The notes under the pieces are model-generated. The model did not search any database and was not told the DNA's origin. It saw only the letters and a list, made by a program, of their open reading frames with translations. A DNA stretch of 64,000 nt from Lachnospiraceae bacterium (lineage in GTDB: Bacteria > Bacillota > Clostridia > Lachnospirales > Lachnospiraceae), in assembly GCA_014799465.1 (NCBI GenBank), contig JAAVHZ010000008.1, forward strand, positions 38,469 to 102,468, in the 5' to 3' direction. This document shows positions 45,478 to 55,800 of the stretch, in pieces (within the stretch, counting starts at the first letter, position 1; each line of letters opens with the position of its first letter). Made by a program: the position numbers and the translations under genes.

Positions 45478-46884
45478 ATGAAAATATATAATACACTTAC
45501 AAGGACTAAGGAAGAATTTAAGGAACTGGAAAAAGGAAAGGTCAGTATGTATGTATGCGGACCTACAGTATATAATCTTATTCATATAGGAAATGCAAGA
45601 CCGATGATAGTATTCGATACTGTAAGAAGATATCTGGAATATAAAAATTATGATGTAAATTATGTAACAAATTTTACTGATGTTGACGATAAAATAATAA
45701 AGAAAGCAATAGAAGAGGGAACGACCGCAGAAGAGATATCCAAACGTTATATTGAAGAGTGCAAAAAAGATATGAAGGCACTTAATGTAAAAGAAGCTTC
45801 AAAGCATCCGCTTGCTACAGAAGAGATAGCAGGTATGATTGAAATGATAAGTAAACTTATAGAAAAAGGGTATGCATATGAAGCTAATGGAACGGTATAT
45901 TACAGAACAAGAAAATTCAGTGAGTATGGAAAGCTTTCAAAAAAGAATATAGATGATTTGGAGGCAGGGCATAGAGAAATCAAAGTGGCAGGAGAAGATG
46001 ATAAGGAGGACTCGCTGGACTTTGTGCTTTGGAAACCTAAAAAAGAAGGGGAACCTTATTGGGAATCGCCATGGAGTCAGGGAAGACCGGGATGGCATAT
46101 AGAATGTTCCGTAATGTCTAAGAAATATCTGGGAGATACAATAGATATTCATGCGGGTGGCGAGGATCTTATATTTCCACACCATGAAAATGAGATAGCA
46201 CAGAGTGAAGCAGCAAATGGAAAAGAATTTGCACACTATTGGATGCATAATGGATTTCTCAATATAGATAATAAAAAAATGTCAAAATCTCTTGGCAATT
46301 TTTTTACTGTAAGAGATATAAGCGAAAAGTATAATCTTCAGGTATTGAGGTTTTTCATGCTTTCAGCACATTATAGAAGTCCTTTGAATTTTAGCAGTGA
46401 ACTTATGGAGGCATCAAAGAATGGTCTTGAAAGGATTATTACTGCAGTGGATAATCTTAAAAATCTTTCAGCAAAATGCGGTGATAAAGAAGTAACTGAC
46501 ATGGAGAAGGAAAACCTTGCTTCTATAAGACAGCTCATCAAAAAATACGAAGATGCCATGGAAGATGATTTTAATACCGCAGATGCAGTTTCAGCTATAT
46601 TTGAAATGGTAAAGCTTGCAAATCAGACCGCTGATGTTGAAAGTTCTAAGAAGTATCTGACAGAGATTAAAGATACTATTGTAAGGCTGAGTGATGTGCT
46701 GGGAATCATAGCAGAAAAAGAAGAGGAGATTCTTGATGCGGACATAGAGAACCTTATAGAAGAAAGGCAGCAGGCGAGAAAAGATAAGAACTTTGCAAGG
46801 GCAGATGAGATTCGTAACGAACTGCTTTCAAAAGGAATTATTCTTGAAGATACAAGAGAAGGTGTAAAATGGAAGAGGGCATAG
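45478..46884 (+). CDS. cysS: Cysteinyl-tRNA synthetase
   Basis: Class I synthetase charging tRNA-Cys. Zn/Cys residue and HIGH-type motif are in [19 protein letters not shown] near 24; later zinc ligands are in WHIECSVM and [11 protein letters not shown], and KMSKSLGN is near 265. The DALR-like C-terminal helices finish 468 residues. GAAAGG precedes the ATG. Its end overlaps mrnC by 16 bases. Confidence 0.97.
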   Translation: MKIYNTLTRTKEEFKELEKGKVSMYVCGPTVYNLIHIGNARPMIVFDTVRRYLEYKNYDVNYVTNFTDVDDKIIKKAIEEGTTAEEISKRYIEECKKDMKALNVKEASKHPLATEEIAGMIEMISKLIEKGYAYEANGTVYYRTRKFSEYGKLSKKNIDDLEAGHREIKVAGEDDKEDSLDFVLWKPKKEGEPYWESPWSQGRPGWHIECSVMSKKYLGDTIDIHAGGEDLIFPHHENEIAQSEAANGKEFAHYWMHNGFLNIDNKKMSKSLGNFFTVRDISEKYNLQVLRFFMLSAHYRSPLNFSSELMEASKNGLERIITAVDNLKNLSAKCGDKEVTDMEKENLASIRQLIKKYEDAMEDDFNTADAVSAIFEMVKLANQTADVESSKKYLTEIKDTIVRLSDVLGIIAEKEEEILDADIENLIEERQQARKDKNFARADEIRNELLSKGIILEDTREGVKWKRA

Positions 46885-47309
46885 ATTTATTTGAGTGTAT
46901 TAGAAGAGGTATGTCTATTGAAAATGTAGATGCAGATACTTATTCTCCGCTTACGCTTGCATATATAGGTGATGCCATATATGAAATCGTCATCAGGACA
47001 ATGGTGGTTTCATGGGCAAATATACAGGTAAACAAACTTCACAAGAAGAGCAGTGCACTTGTAAAGGCACAAACTCAGGCACAAATGATAAAACTTTTGT
47101 TTGATGATCTTGATGACAGGGAAATGACTATATACAAAAGAGGCAGAAATGCCAAATCATTTACAAAAGCTAAAAATGCAACTGTAATAGATTATAGGAT
47201 GGCGACCGGATTTGAAGCACTTATGGGATATCTTTATATGTCGCACAAATCAGAACGTATGATGGAGTTAATCAGTATGGGTTTGGAAAGGTTGGAAAAT
47301 GATAAATGA
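46869..47309 (+). CDS. mrnC: Mini-ribonuclease III
   Basis: RNase III catalytic domain without dsRNA-binding domain; it matures 23S rRNA in Firmicutes. [14 protein letters not shown] (the RNase III signature with catalytic D) is near residue 31, and the second acidic cluster follows [10 protein letters not shown] near 117. It has 146 residues. The conserved order cysS-mrnC-rlmB and overlaps of 16 and 4 bases show tight coupling. Confidence 0.94.
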   Translation: MEEGIDLFECIRRGMSIENVDADTYSPLTLAYIGDAIYEIVIRTMVVSWANIQVNKLHKKSSALVKAQTQAQMIKLLFDDLDDREMTIYKRGRNAKSFTKAKNATVIDYRMATGFEALMGYLYMSHKSERMMELISMGLERLENDK

Positions 47310-48049
47310 GATATGAGGAATTTACTATAGAAGGAAGAAATGCTGTATTGGAAGCGTTTCGTTCAGGTAAGACCATAGATAAACTGTTTGTGCTGGACGG
47401 ATGCCATGACGGACCTGTAAATACAATAACAAGAGAAGCACGAAAGCATGATACAATTATAAATTATGTGTCAAAAGAAAGGCTTGAACAGTTGTCTAAG
47501 ACAGGTTCACATCAGGGTGTAATAGCATATGCGGCAGCATATGAGTATGCACAAGTCGCAGATATACTTGAAATAGCCAGAGAAAAAAATGAGCCTCCAT
47601 TTATATTTATACTTGATAATATAGAAGATCCGCATAATCTGGGAGCAATAATAAGAACTGCAAATCTTGCCGGGGCACATGGTGTAATCATTCCAAAAAG
47701 AAGAGCAGCAGGTCTTACTGCAACAGTAGCAAAGATATCAGCCGGAGCACTTAATTATACGCCTGTGGCAAAGGTTACAAATATATCAAATACAATAGAA
47801 GAACTGAAAAAAGAGGGTATGTGGTTTGTCTGTGCCGATATGGAAGGAGAGATTATGTACAGTCTTAATCTTAAAGGAGCTATTGGTCTTGTAATAGGTA
47901 ATGAAGGAAGCGGGGTATCCCGTCTTGTAAAAGAAAAATGTGATTATACAGCATCAATTCCAATGAAAGGTGATATAGACTCTCTTAATGCATCTGTAGC
48001 AGCAGGAGTAATGGCATATGAGATTGTAAGGCAGAGAATGGATTTGTAA
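47306..48049 (+). CDS. rlmB: 23S rRNA 2'-O-ribose methyltransferase, RlmB/TrmH family
   Basis: SPOUT-class methyltransferase for G2251-type 2'-O methylation. An L30e-like substrate domain (1-75, EGRNAVLEAF at the start) precedes the knotted SAM domain with DNIEDPHNLGAIIRTA near 107, IIPKRRAAGLT, IGNEGSGVSRLVKE and DSLNASVAAGVMAYE. 247 residues. The exact modified position is taken from the family. Confidence 0.93.
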   Translation: MRYEEFTIEGRNAVLEAFRSGKTIDKLFVLDGCHDGPVNTITREARKHDTIINYVSKERLEQLSKTGSHQGVIAYAAAYEYAQVADILEIAREKNEPPFIFILDNIEDPHNLGAIIRTANLAGAHGVIIPKRRAAGLTATVAKISAGALNYTPVAKVTNISNTIEELKKEGMWFVCADMEGEIMYSLNLKGAIGLVIGNEGSGVSRLVKEKCDYTASIPMKGDIDSLNASVAAGVMAYEIVRQRMDL

Positions 48050-48068
48050 TTGTTATGGAGGGATGTTT

Positions 48069-48641
48069 ATGAAGGTGGCAGAAGAGAATAATATTGGAAG
48101 TTATAATATTAGCAGGCAGCAAAATAGTACATGCAGAGACAGAAATAAAAAGATCCAAAAGAGCAGTAATAATAACAAAATAAGGGTGCATATTGGATTT
48201 AATGCTGCAGGAACTAATGCAAAAATAGCTGCTGCCCGAACGAAATCCCAGACGGCAGCAATAGAGAGGTCGCTCCGTGCCCTTCTTAAGGAAGCTAAAC
48301 GTTATAATAGTGATGAGAATATAATTAGGGCTATAAAAAAATCTATCAGTAAGGCAGGATTTAAAGTAAAAGCACTTGGAAAAGAAGAACGGATGGAGAA
48401 TCTTAAGAAAGCGGCAAGAGCTGCAGAAAGTTTCAGGGAGGAGATAAGAATTACCAAAGAATTAAGTGGTAAGCAGAGGGCGAGAAAACGTAAAGAAAAA
48501 GTGGGTACTATAGATAATGAAAGTATATATGAGAAACAAAGTAATTATAGTGGCTCGGAAATGGATATAGTATGCAGCGGAGTAGAGCTGTCAGGAAGTT
48601 CACAGGTTGAATTATCATCAGCACTTGATTTAATTGTTTAA
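48069..48641 (+). CDS. Basic protein of unknown function
   Basis: A 190-residue protein without membrane segments. Residues 10-55 are polar and disordered-looking. Residues 65-145 are Lys/Arg/Ala-rich helices (SLRALLKEAKRYN, ENIIRAIKKSISKAG, NLKKAARAAESFREE), and the tail is Ser-rich. The charge suggests nucleic-acid or ribosome contact, but that is inference. ATG 48069 has GGAGGG at a six-base spacing; ATG 48063 touches it. It lies 19 bases after rlmB, so it is probably in that operon. Confidence 0.65.
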   Translation: MKVAEENNIGSYNISRQQNSTCRDRNKKIQKSSNNNKIRVHIGFNAAGTNAKIAAARTKSQTAAIERSLRALLKEAKRYNSDENIIRAIKKSISKAGFKVKALGKEERMENLKKAARAAESFREEIRITKELSGKQRARKRKEKVGTIDNESIYEKQSNYSGSEMDIVCSGVELSGSSQVELSSALDLIV

Positions 48642-48648
48642 AAATTTA

Positions 48649-48677
48649 TTGACAATTTTGATTTTTTTTGATAGAAT
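48649..48677 (+). promoter_or_regulatory. SigA-type promoter for tRNA-Thr
   Basis: TTGACA (48649-48654), a 17-base spacer and TAGAAT (48672-48677), 13 bases before the tRNA. Confidence 0.8.
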
Positions 48678-48690
48678 CCAATATTGGAAT

Positions 48691-48763
48691 GCTGATATGG
48701 CTCAGTCGGTAGAGCGTCGCCTTGGTAAGGCGGAGGTCACGGGTTCGATTCCCGTTATCAGCT
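48691..48763 (+). tRNA. tRNA-Thr (GGT)
   Basis: Full cloverleaf: acceptor GCTGATA with TATCAGC, anticodon stem CGCC/GGCG with loop TTGGTAA, T-loop TTCGATT. 73 bases, discriminator T, CCA not encoded. It marks the left border of the accessory block. Confidence 0.95.
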
Positions 48764-48840
48764 TTGTTTACTTAGACAGTGAGTAGATAGAAAAGAAGTA
48801 ATAAAAGTAACATGAAATAAAATTATAATTAGTATTTTTG

Positions 48841-48866
48841 GCGGGATATAATCCCGCTATTTTAAA
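48841..48866 (+). terminator. Probable terminator of the tRNA-Thr transcript
   Basis: Seven-base stem GCGGGAT (48841-48847) with ATCCCGC (48851-48857), a three-base loop, then TATTTT. Confidence 0.6.
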
Positions 48867-48903
48867 TGGATGAATATTCAGATAGTTCAATTCTATTCTG
48901 TGG

Positions 48904-48932
48904 TTGAAAATATTCCTTTGTGGGAATATAAT
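48904..48932 (+). promoter_or_regulatory. Promoter and putative operator of the accessory operon
   Basis: TTGAAA (48904-48909), a 17-base spacer and TATAAT (48927-48932). A perfect seven-base inverted repeat, ATATTCC (48910-48916) and GGAATAT (48923-48929), spans the spacer and enters the -10. This is where a repressor would act; the small helix-turn-helix protein encoded first is the obvious candidate. Confidence 0.65.
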
Positions 48933-48980
48933 AATAGACAGAGAAATAAGGCGGTTTTTGTAAAATAATGGAGGAGTGAA

Positions 48981-49160
48981 ATGGAATACTTAACTACGAG
49001 CGAAATAGCAGAAAAGTGGAATATTTTAAGAAGAAGGGTATCGTTGTTGTGTGCCAAGAATTGTATAAAAGGTGCGATCTTAAAGGGAAATGTATGGTTA
49101 ATACCAGAAAATGCAGAAAAGTCGGCAATCCTAGACGGGTACGGAAAATGGGACTGGTAG
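48981..49160 (+). CDS. Small helix-turn-helix (excisionase/MerR-like) DNA-binding protein
   Basis: A 59-codon gene starting MEYLTTSEIAEKWNI and continuing with RRRVSLLCAKNCIKGAI, then GNVWLIPENAEK and ending GKWDW. This is the winged HTH pattern of short excisionase-like proteins (E-I-A-E-K-W, then R-R-V-x-x-L-C, G-A-I-x-x-G-x-x-W-x-I-P). GGAGGAG precedes the ATG at good spacing. It stands 61 bases ahead of the large operon genes and is probably their regulator. An overlapping frame at 49016-49225 is not supported. Confidence 0.8.
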   Translation: MEYLTTSEIAEKWNILRRRVSLLCAKNCIKGAILKGNVWLIPENAEKSAILDGYGKWDW

Positions 49161-49221
49161 GGGAGTATAATAGAGATAACTATATAATGTTGCAAAGTGA
49201 TTTTTCACAGAAGGAGTTGCC

Positions 49222-52200
49222 ATGATAAATCAGATTACAAAAGATCTATCGCTGAACATTATGGAAAAGAACATTGCTGCGGAAATAGCTGGCTTTGAAT
49301 TTTGGGGTGATTTAGAGGTTTCATTCGAGGAATTTGAAACTTTAAGGGAGAGAGTGAAAGACATTCTTTCTGTTGATGGAGTCGACATAGAATACATATG
49401 CAAAAAGTATCCTCATGCAATTACCACGCTGCTAGTTTTCTATGCCCGATATAAATACAATACTAATTTTTGGGGTTCATTTTCCAAAGAATTAGGAATT
49501 ACAATGCCACAGCATTATCAGACATATTTAGGTAAATATGCACAAAAGATGTTTGATCAGTATGGATTTGATTATTCAGAGACAAAAGAAGAAACACGAA
49601 CTAATATTGCACCAATAATCTATGAAGCAGGTTTGCCGCCGGAGAGTTGTCTAGATGATTTGTTTTATGTATTAAGTTATGACTCGTATGGAATGTTTGA
49701 TCCTCAGCTAGTAATAGAAGAACTGATAGAAATGAGGTCATATACCATTAGAAAGACGTTGCTACGATTCTTGAAGCGTTTCAAAGATGAACGAGCATTA
49801 GATTTCCTTATTGATATACGTGATGCTATTGTGTCAGCAGAGCAAAATACAATGCAGGTATCAAGGTATTCCAATAATTATTCAGAATGGAAACAAAATG
49901 AAAAAAGCAAGGCAACAGTAGAGAAAAGAAAAAAACAGGAATTTCAGACAAAGCCATATCTTTATTTTGATAATGGTAAAAAAGGCCTTTGTATTATTTT
50001 GCCACGTGTTGTAATGGAAAATGAATGGGTTGATGAGGTGGCATGGACGATAGTTGGTAAGAGTGGATTTAATAAAAGCATAAATGCCATGGTACTAGGG
50101 GATGAAGGCACTAGATTTATTGATTCAATGTTGGTTCAGGTTGTTCCGGATACAAAATACACTATTACATTAACTGACATGGAAGATTTGGATGAATCTT
50201 CTGCACGAACATGGGAATTAGAAGGTGTGCCAGAAGATAAAGCCCTTATGTTTAATCAAAATGGAAGACAGATTAATTCTACATACCTTCCAGCACCATT
50301 TAGCATTGCAATAATACCAAATACAGTTAGTATTGAAGCTACGAATAATGTTGAATTTCGTGATCAATTTTATCCAACGAATTCAAATAACTATAGGGTA
50401 TCTACAATAAGTATTCTTGGAAGTGATGCATATGTTTCTTATAAACATGGAACATCTATAGAGAAAATTGTTGCAAAACCACAAATTAATATGCAATTAA
50501 GTGGGAAAAAATTATTTTCTCTTGAAGAGTCATTCTCGCAAATAAACTTATTTGTTGAAGAACCTAAAGTTTTGCTAGAGTTTGATAGCAATATCAGTGT
50601 TGATGGTTTGGAAATAAGAGTTGATGGAATTTCTCAGATGGTTTCAAAAGAAAAATGCAGAGATAACACGTGTTCGTGCTCTCTCGTAGATTTTCTAGGT
50701 GTTGAGAAATTAAATTATGGATTGCATAGTGTTAGATTATATCAGTTTGGCAGGTTTTTGAAACAGGTAGAGTTCTCTTTTGTCCCACATATCAAAACAA
50801 CTTATTCATCTGCTTTCAGTTGGTCTGAAAACGATCAGAGAAAGAAGAAAAAATATAAATTTGAAAAATTATCCGGATGGGAATATGAGTTCAGCAATTG
50901 TCTAGTGACGGAAGATGAAAATGAATATAGCATAGAGTGTTCACCTAATTGTGGTTCCATAGTAATGCAGTTGAAGAAGGTTGATGAAAATGTAAGATTC
51001 AGTTGCTCCACAGAATTACCAATCAATCCTTATGAAATAGAATTGTTGGACTCTGATGGAAATAATGTTGGAATCATTGCTGATAAAAACTTTAGAATAT
51101 CTAGCAAGGATATAGAAGAAAAACACTATTGGGTGTCCTTAAAAGTATACGGAAAATTTATAGATCATCATTTTCAATTAGAATTAACATCGGTAAATGG
51201 ATTAGAACAAGTTGAAGATGTGCGCTTAAATATTAGTGGTGCTGCAAATATTGATCTGGGAGTTTTTAATGATACATTAAAAAATTGTCCTATGCCTGTA
51301 AGGATTATTTTAAGAGACCAAGATGATGATAAAATTGGACAGATATTATTTATAAACGAAACAACAGCATTGGAGAGCAGACCTAAATATCAATGCGGTA
51401 ATGTAAAAGATTATATTGTCCTAGATATAAAGGATGATGAGAAGGATTTGGATATTATAAGATTTGGAAATCCTGTAATAAAACACCATTTACCGTATGA
51501 AAATTCAGTCCTTGGAAGGTCAGGAAAGACTAGAGGTTATATATATCCTGATAGGTTAACGCAAGGAATATACATAATTCAGGGGAATAAAAAGGATACA
51601 TTATTTGAGTATGAGGACGAGAATATCATTGACTTGAACTTGGATAATAATATTATGTTGGTTTCTTGTAGAAGTAGAGAACAGAAAGACATTATAACGG
51701 TAAAGCAGTGGTTAGATCTATTTATTAGTGATGTAATCATGACTGATAACAATAGCGATTTTAGTATGTGTTGTTCAGTTAAAATGTTCAAATCGGATGA
51801 TTTTATGGGGCGACTAGAAAAAGCTACTTTTGATAAATGTGATATAGAAAAGTCAGTTGCAATTGCTTATTTCGCGGCATCTAAGATTTCAAATGAAAAG
51901 AAAAAACTTATCATTGATGTCATGAATTATATATCTATGCATTGTTTAGGGCGTGGAGATAGGTATGAAATTATTTCGTTGCTAGTAGCCTTAAAATGCT
52001 CTCTGGAAGTGTTTGATATTTGTTTAAAAGAGTATTCGTTATTGTTGTTTGATGTGAGCGCAGAAGATGTTAAACAAATCGCGAGAGAGGTAGAAGAGTA
52101 TTCTACTGAGTTGGCATTTTTATTATTAGTTGGTTGTGATTTAAAAATCAAAGACTGCGTTTTAAGAGATAAATTCAGAGATTTAATTGGCAAGGAAGCT

Positions 52201-52875
52201 ATTAAAAAATTGCTTTCAGTTCCTGGAGAGGAAGATGCCGCCAATATTACTTTTGAGCAAAAAAAGTTTTTGAGGGAGCAGAGTGGCTGTAGGGTAAGAA
52301 TACAATTAGATGATGAAATTTCAGGCAATGAAGAAGCAATTCAGGGAATGATAGGATACGATAAACGTTATAATCCAATCTTTGACATCTCAAAGAAACC
52401 AGATTATGGCGTGTATTTTGCTCGTATTAAGTATGTTGACCAATTTGTAAATTGGTACAAGAATACACATGACAAAAAGCAAGAAATGTATCCTGAATTT
52501 AAGCAAATGAAAGATAGTATTGTAAAAAGATACTATACAGAAATAATAAGTGCCATTTTGATGTTAGAAAAAGATGGAGAAATGGGAGAAATTACAAAGC
52601 AATACAAGAAGGTCCTGAATCAAAGATGTACAGGTCATATTGCTGAAACACAGCCAAATAATGTTAGTTATGCACTATATTTTATGACGCAGGGATTAGC
52701 TGTGTATTTGGCAAAGCTACCTGCAGATAGAGCTGATTTAGATGACTTTAGACATCTAGGAATTGAATTTATGTCATATGCAAGTAAATTATCTCCACGT
52801 ATGTCTCAGAGAGATATCTTAATGGCAGCTACATACATTTACCTAAAAAGAAAAGAGGTCAAACTATGTCGATGA
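49222..52875 (+). CDS. 1217-aa protein without recognised domain, first large gene of the putative defence operon (DruH-like by context)
   Basis: No domain recognised with certainty. Residues 1-215 are helical and aromatic-rich. Residues 225-760 look largely beta, with repeated Ig-like strands (KYTITLTDMEDLD, PFSIAIIPNTVSIEA, VLLEFDSNISVDGLEIRV). From about 820 the protein is helical (AYFAASKISNEKKKLIIDVMNYIS, LSPRMSQRDILMAATYIYLKRKE). Few cysteines, no signal peptide or membrane helix. AAGGAG precedes the ATG. The last 10 bases overlap the helicase gene, so the two are translated together. Size and place match DruH of Druantia type III, but I cannot confirm homology. Confidence 0.75.
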   Translation: MINQITKDLSLNIMEKNIAAEIAGFEFWGDLEVSFEEFETLRERVKDILSVDGVDIEYICKKYPHAITTLLVFYARYKYNTNFWGSFSKELGITMPQHYQTYLGKYAQKMFDQYGFDYSETKEETRTNIAPIIYEAGLPPESCLDDLFYVLSYDSYGMFDPQLVIEELIEMRSYTIRKTLLRFLKRFKDERALDFLIDIRDAIVSAEQNTMQVSRYSNNYSEWKQNEKSKATVEKRKKQEFQTKPYLYFDNGKKGLCIILPRVVMENEWVDEVAWTIVGKSGFNKSINAMVLGDEGTRFIDSMLVQVVPDTKYTITLTDMEDLDESSARTWELEGVPEDKALMFNQNGRQINSTYLPAPFSIAIIPNTVSIEATNNVEFRDQFYPTNSNNYRVSTISILGSDAYVSYKHGTSIEKIVAKPQINMQLSGKKLFSLEESFSQINLFVEEPKVLLEFDSNISVDGLEIRVDGISQMVSKEKCRDNTCSCSLVDFLGVEKLNYGLHSVRLYQFGRFLKQVEFSFVPHIKTTYSSAFSWSENDQRKKKKYKFEKLSGWEYEFSNCLVTEDENEYSIECSPNCGSIVMQLKKVDENVRFSCSTELPINPYEIELLDSDGNNVGIIADKNFRISSKDIEEKHYWVSLKVYGKFIDHHFQLELTSVNGLEQVEDVRLNISGAANIDLGVFNDTLKNCPMPVRIILRDQDDDKIGQILFINETTALESRPKYQCGNVKDYIVLDIKDDEKDLDIIRFGNPVIKHHLPYENSVLGRSGKTRGYIYPDRLTQGIYIIQGNKKDTLFEYEDENIIDLNLDNNIMLVSCRSREQKDIITVKQWLDLFISDVIMTDNNSDFSMCCSVKMFKSDDFMGRLEKATFDKCDIEKSVAIAYFAASKISNEKKKLIIDVMNYISMHCLGRGDRYEIISLLVALKCSLEVFDICLKEYSLLLFDVSAEDVKQIAREVEEYSTELAFLLLVGCDLKIKDCVLRDKFRDLIGKEAIKKLLSVPGEEDAANITFEQKKFLREQSGCRVRIQLDDEISGNEEAIQGMIGYDKRYNPIFDISKKPDYGVYFARIKYVDQFVNWYKNTHDKKQEMYPEFKQMKDSIVKRYYTEIISAILMLEKDGEMGEITKQYKKVLNQRCTGHIAETQPNNVSYALYFMTQGLAVYLAKLPADRADLDDFRHLGIEFMSYASKLSPRMSQRDILMAATYIYLKRKEVKLCR

Positions 52876-55800
52876 ATCCACGTGTGACAACAGATAAAAT
52901 AAAAACAGATTACCAGGACTATATTGCATCCATCTTGAGTGTTAAGGATTCACAAATAACGGATTTAGCACACAAGACTGTAACAAAAACAGAATTTGTA
53001 AAAGGTCCATATCTTGAGACAACGCTACCTTTTGTTAACGGTAGTAGTTTGAGAGAACTTGCGGAGGACGGTTTAGTAAGTAAAGAGTTTCAAAAAATGG
53101 GGAAAGCAGTGCATTATGATGATTGGAACCTTCGTATTCATCAAGAAAATGCACTTCGACATATAATTGAAAAAAAGCGAAATATGGTGGTATCTACTGG
53201 AACTGGATCTGGAAAAACAGAGTGCTATCTGTATCCTATATTTAATGCATTAATGAGAGAAAAAGAAGCAGGAACGCTGAATGCTGGTGTACGTGCGCTA
53301 CTTATTTTTCCAATGAATGCGTTGGCAAACGATCAGCAGAAAAAACTTAGAAGATTGCTGAAAGATTATCCCGATATTACTTTTGGGAGATATACAGGTG
53401 AAACAGAGCACAAAAGGAGTAAGGAAACAGCAGCTCAAGCAGAAAAACGTTTGCATGAAGAATACGATATAGCTCACATGTCAGACTCCGAAGAAGTGTA
53501 TAGAAAATCGATTCCAAATGAAATGCTATGCAGAGAAATGATGGCGGAAAAACCACCACATATTCTTTTGACAAATTATGCAATGCTGGAATATATGTTG
53601 TTAAGACCAGATACAGCTCCGTTTTTTGATAATACATCTGCAGCTAATTGGAGATTTATTGTTATAGATGAGGCACATACATATAAGGGAGCTACTGGAA
53701 CAGAAATCGCATATCTGCTAAGACGAGTAAAAGAGAGAATAAGCCACAATATGCATGATACATTTAGGTGTATTGCAACATCCGCTACACTGGGTAGCGA
53801 AGATGGAAAGGAAGGACTGGCACAATTTGCAGAGAACTTATTTGGTGAACCATTTTCAGCGGAAGATATTATAGCAACGCAAAGAGAAGAAAGAACAGAA
53901 GTGGATGGTAGTCGGGCTTTCTTACCTACTGATTATATTGAGCTACAGAAAGATATAAAGTCTCTGTCAGAAAGTGAAAAAGGAATATATTTATATGAAA
54001 AACTATCAAAGGATTTGCGCCTTTTTAAGGTTTATAATGCTCTGAAAGGTAAACCGGAAAAGATAGAAACAGTAGCAGATTATGTTTTTGATGATATAGA
54101 GTCAAAAGCAGAGAGAGAAAGTGTGCTAATCAATTTAATAGAACTAGCATCGGCTGCTAAAAAAAGCGATTTTGAAGCGGCCCTGTTACCAGCTAGATAT
54201 CATTTATTTGTTAAATCACTAGAGGGAATGTTTGCACAATATTACCCAGAAAAAAGAGTGTATTTGGATCGTAAGGAGAAAGCTTGGATAAATAATAGAT
54301 CATATGCTGTATTTGAACTTGCGAACTGCCAGAAGTGTACTCAGGAATATTTGGTAGGAAAAACTATGTCTGCTGAAAAGGGTAACTACTTTGTTCAAAC
54401 AAGCAGTTATGATAAGCCAGAATACTATTTTATCGCAAATGATGATAGCGTGAATTTAAGTGAGTTTGATGAGGATGATGCAGTAGAGGAAACAGAAAAA
54501 ATAAAGGATTTAGAGAAGTATCATCTTTGCCTATGTTGTGGAAGAATAACTCCTTTTGCAGAGGTACATCCACAAAATTGCTGTGATAATTCTGATTCAA
54601 AAAAGATAGTAACTGTTTATAATCTGGCATATAGAGGAAAGGATAGTGAATCAAATTGCTGTCCATGTTGTGGTGCAACTAGAAAGGGATTAATAAAGAG
54701 ATTTCTTACTGCAAATCAACCAGCAACCTTTGCAGTGGCAAAGAGCCTTTATGATGCCATTCCTCCTAGACCAATAGAAAGTAATGGTCAAGGTGATGTT
54801 GATTCTATCTTTGCTGATGATTTGTTTGACGATTTATTTGATGAAGCTTCAGAAAAATCTTGTTCTTCAGCATTAACAGATGAAAGTGGAAGAAAACTCC
54901 TTATTTTCTCTGATAATAGACAAGAGGCTGCATTTTTTGCTGGATTTTTTGAGAAAAAATACAATCTTATTATGTGGCGAAAAGTAATATTACAATGCCT
55001 TGCGGAAGCTGATAATAATGAGTTAAATGTCGTAGATCTTGTTAATAGAGTTATGATTTCTGCTGATAGGTCGGGGCTCTATTCATTTGATACGGAAAGA
55101 AAAGATGATCTCACCGATGATCAGAAAAAGGAATTAGCAGCATTGTATGTGATGCAAGAATTCGTTACACCTAATTTGCAGACAGGGCTTGAAGGAATGG
55201 GATATATACAAATCGAGCCAGAGTATATAAAGTTTAAAGAAGATATAGTAAGAGCTGGATTATCAGGTGATGATTTATGGAATTTGCTTAGATATATGAT
55301 GGATACATTGAGACAAAAAGGTGCTGTAACATATCCAGAAAATATACGAGCAACCAATGATTTTTTTACACCAAGAAATCATGCGGGATACTTTAGACAG
55401 AGTGGCTCTAAAACAGAACGTAATGGATACATTTACGGGTTTGTTCCACAGGAGAAAACGGGAAATCGTCGATTAGCATTGATGTCAAAATTAATTGAAG
55501 ATTCTTCTTTAGATGCGGAGCAAAAGGACAGTTTAGCAAGAAAGAATTTGGAAGAAATTTATAAGGTAATACTACAACTTATGAATAAAAAATATGTTGT
55601 AGATAAAAAGGATTCTTATAATGGAACTGTTTATCAATTGAATTATGCCAAATGGAAATTTAAGTTGGTTAAGGATTCAGATAAATTATATAGATGCCAA
55701 AAATGTGGAAAAATATTTGGCTATTCATTAAAAGGACTTTGTCCAGAAATGAAATGTGATGGTCACCTTGCACAAATAACAGCGGACGAGGCAAAGAGTG

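Noticed and set aside
49016..49225. 69-codon frame before the 1217-aa gene
   Set aside because: It overlaps the 59-aa HTH gene in another frame, has no ribosome site and its product shows no pattern.
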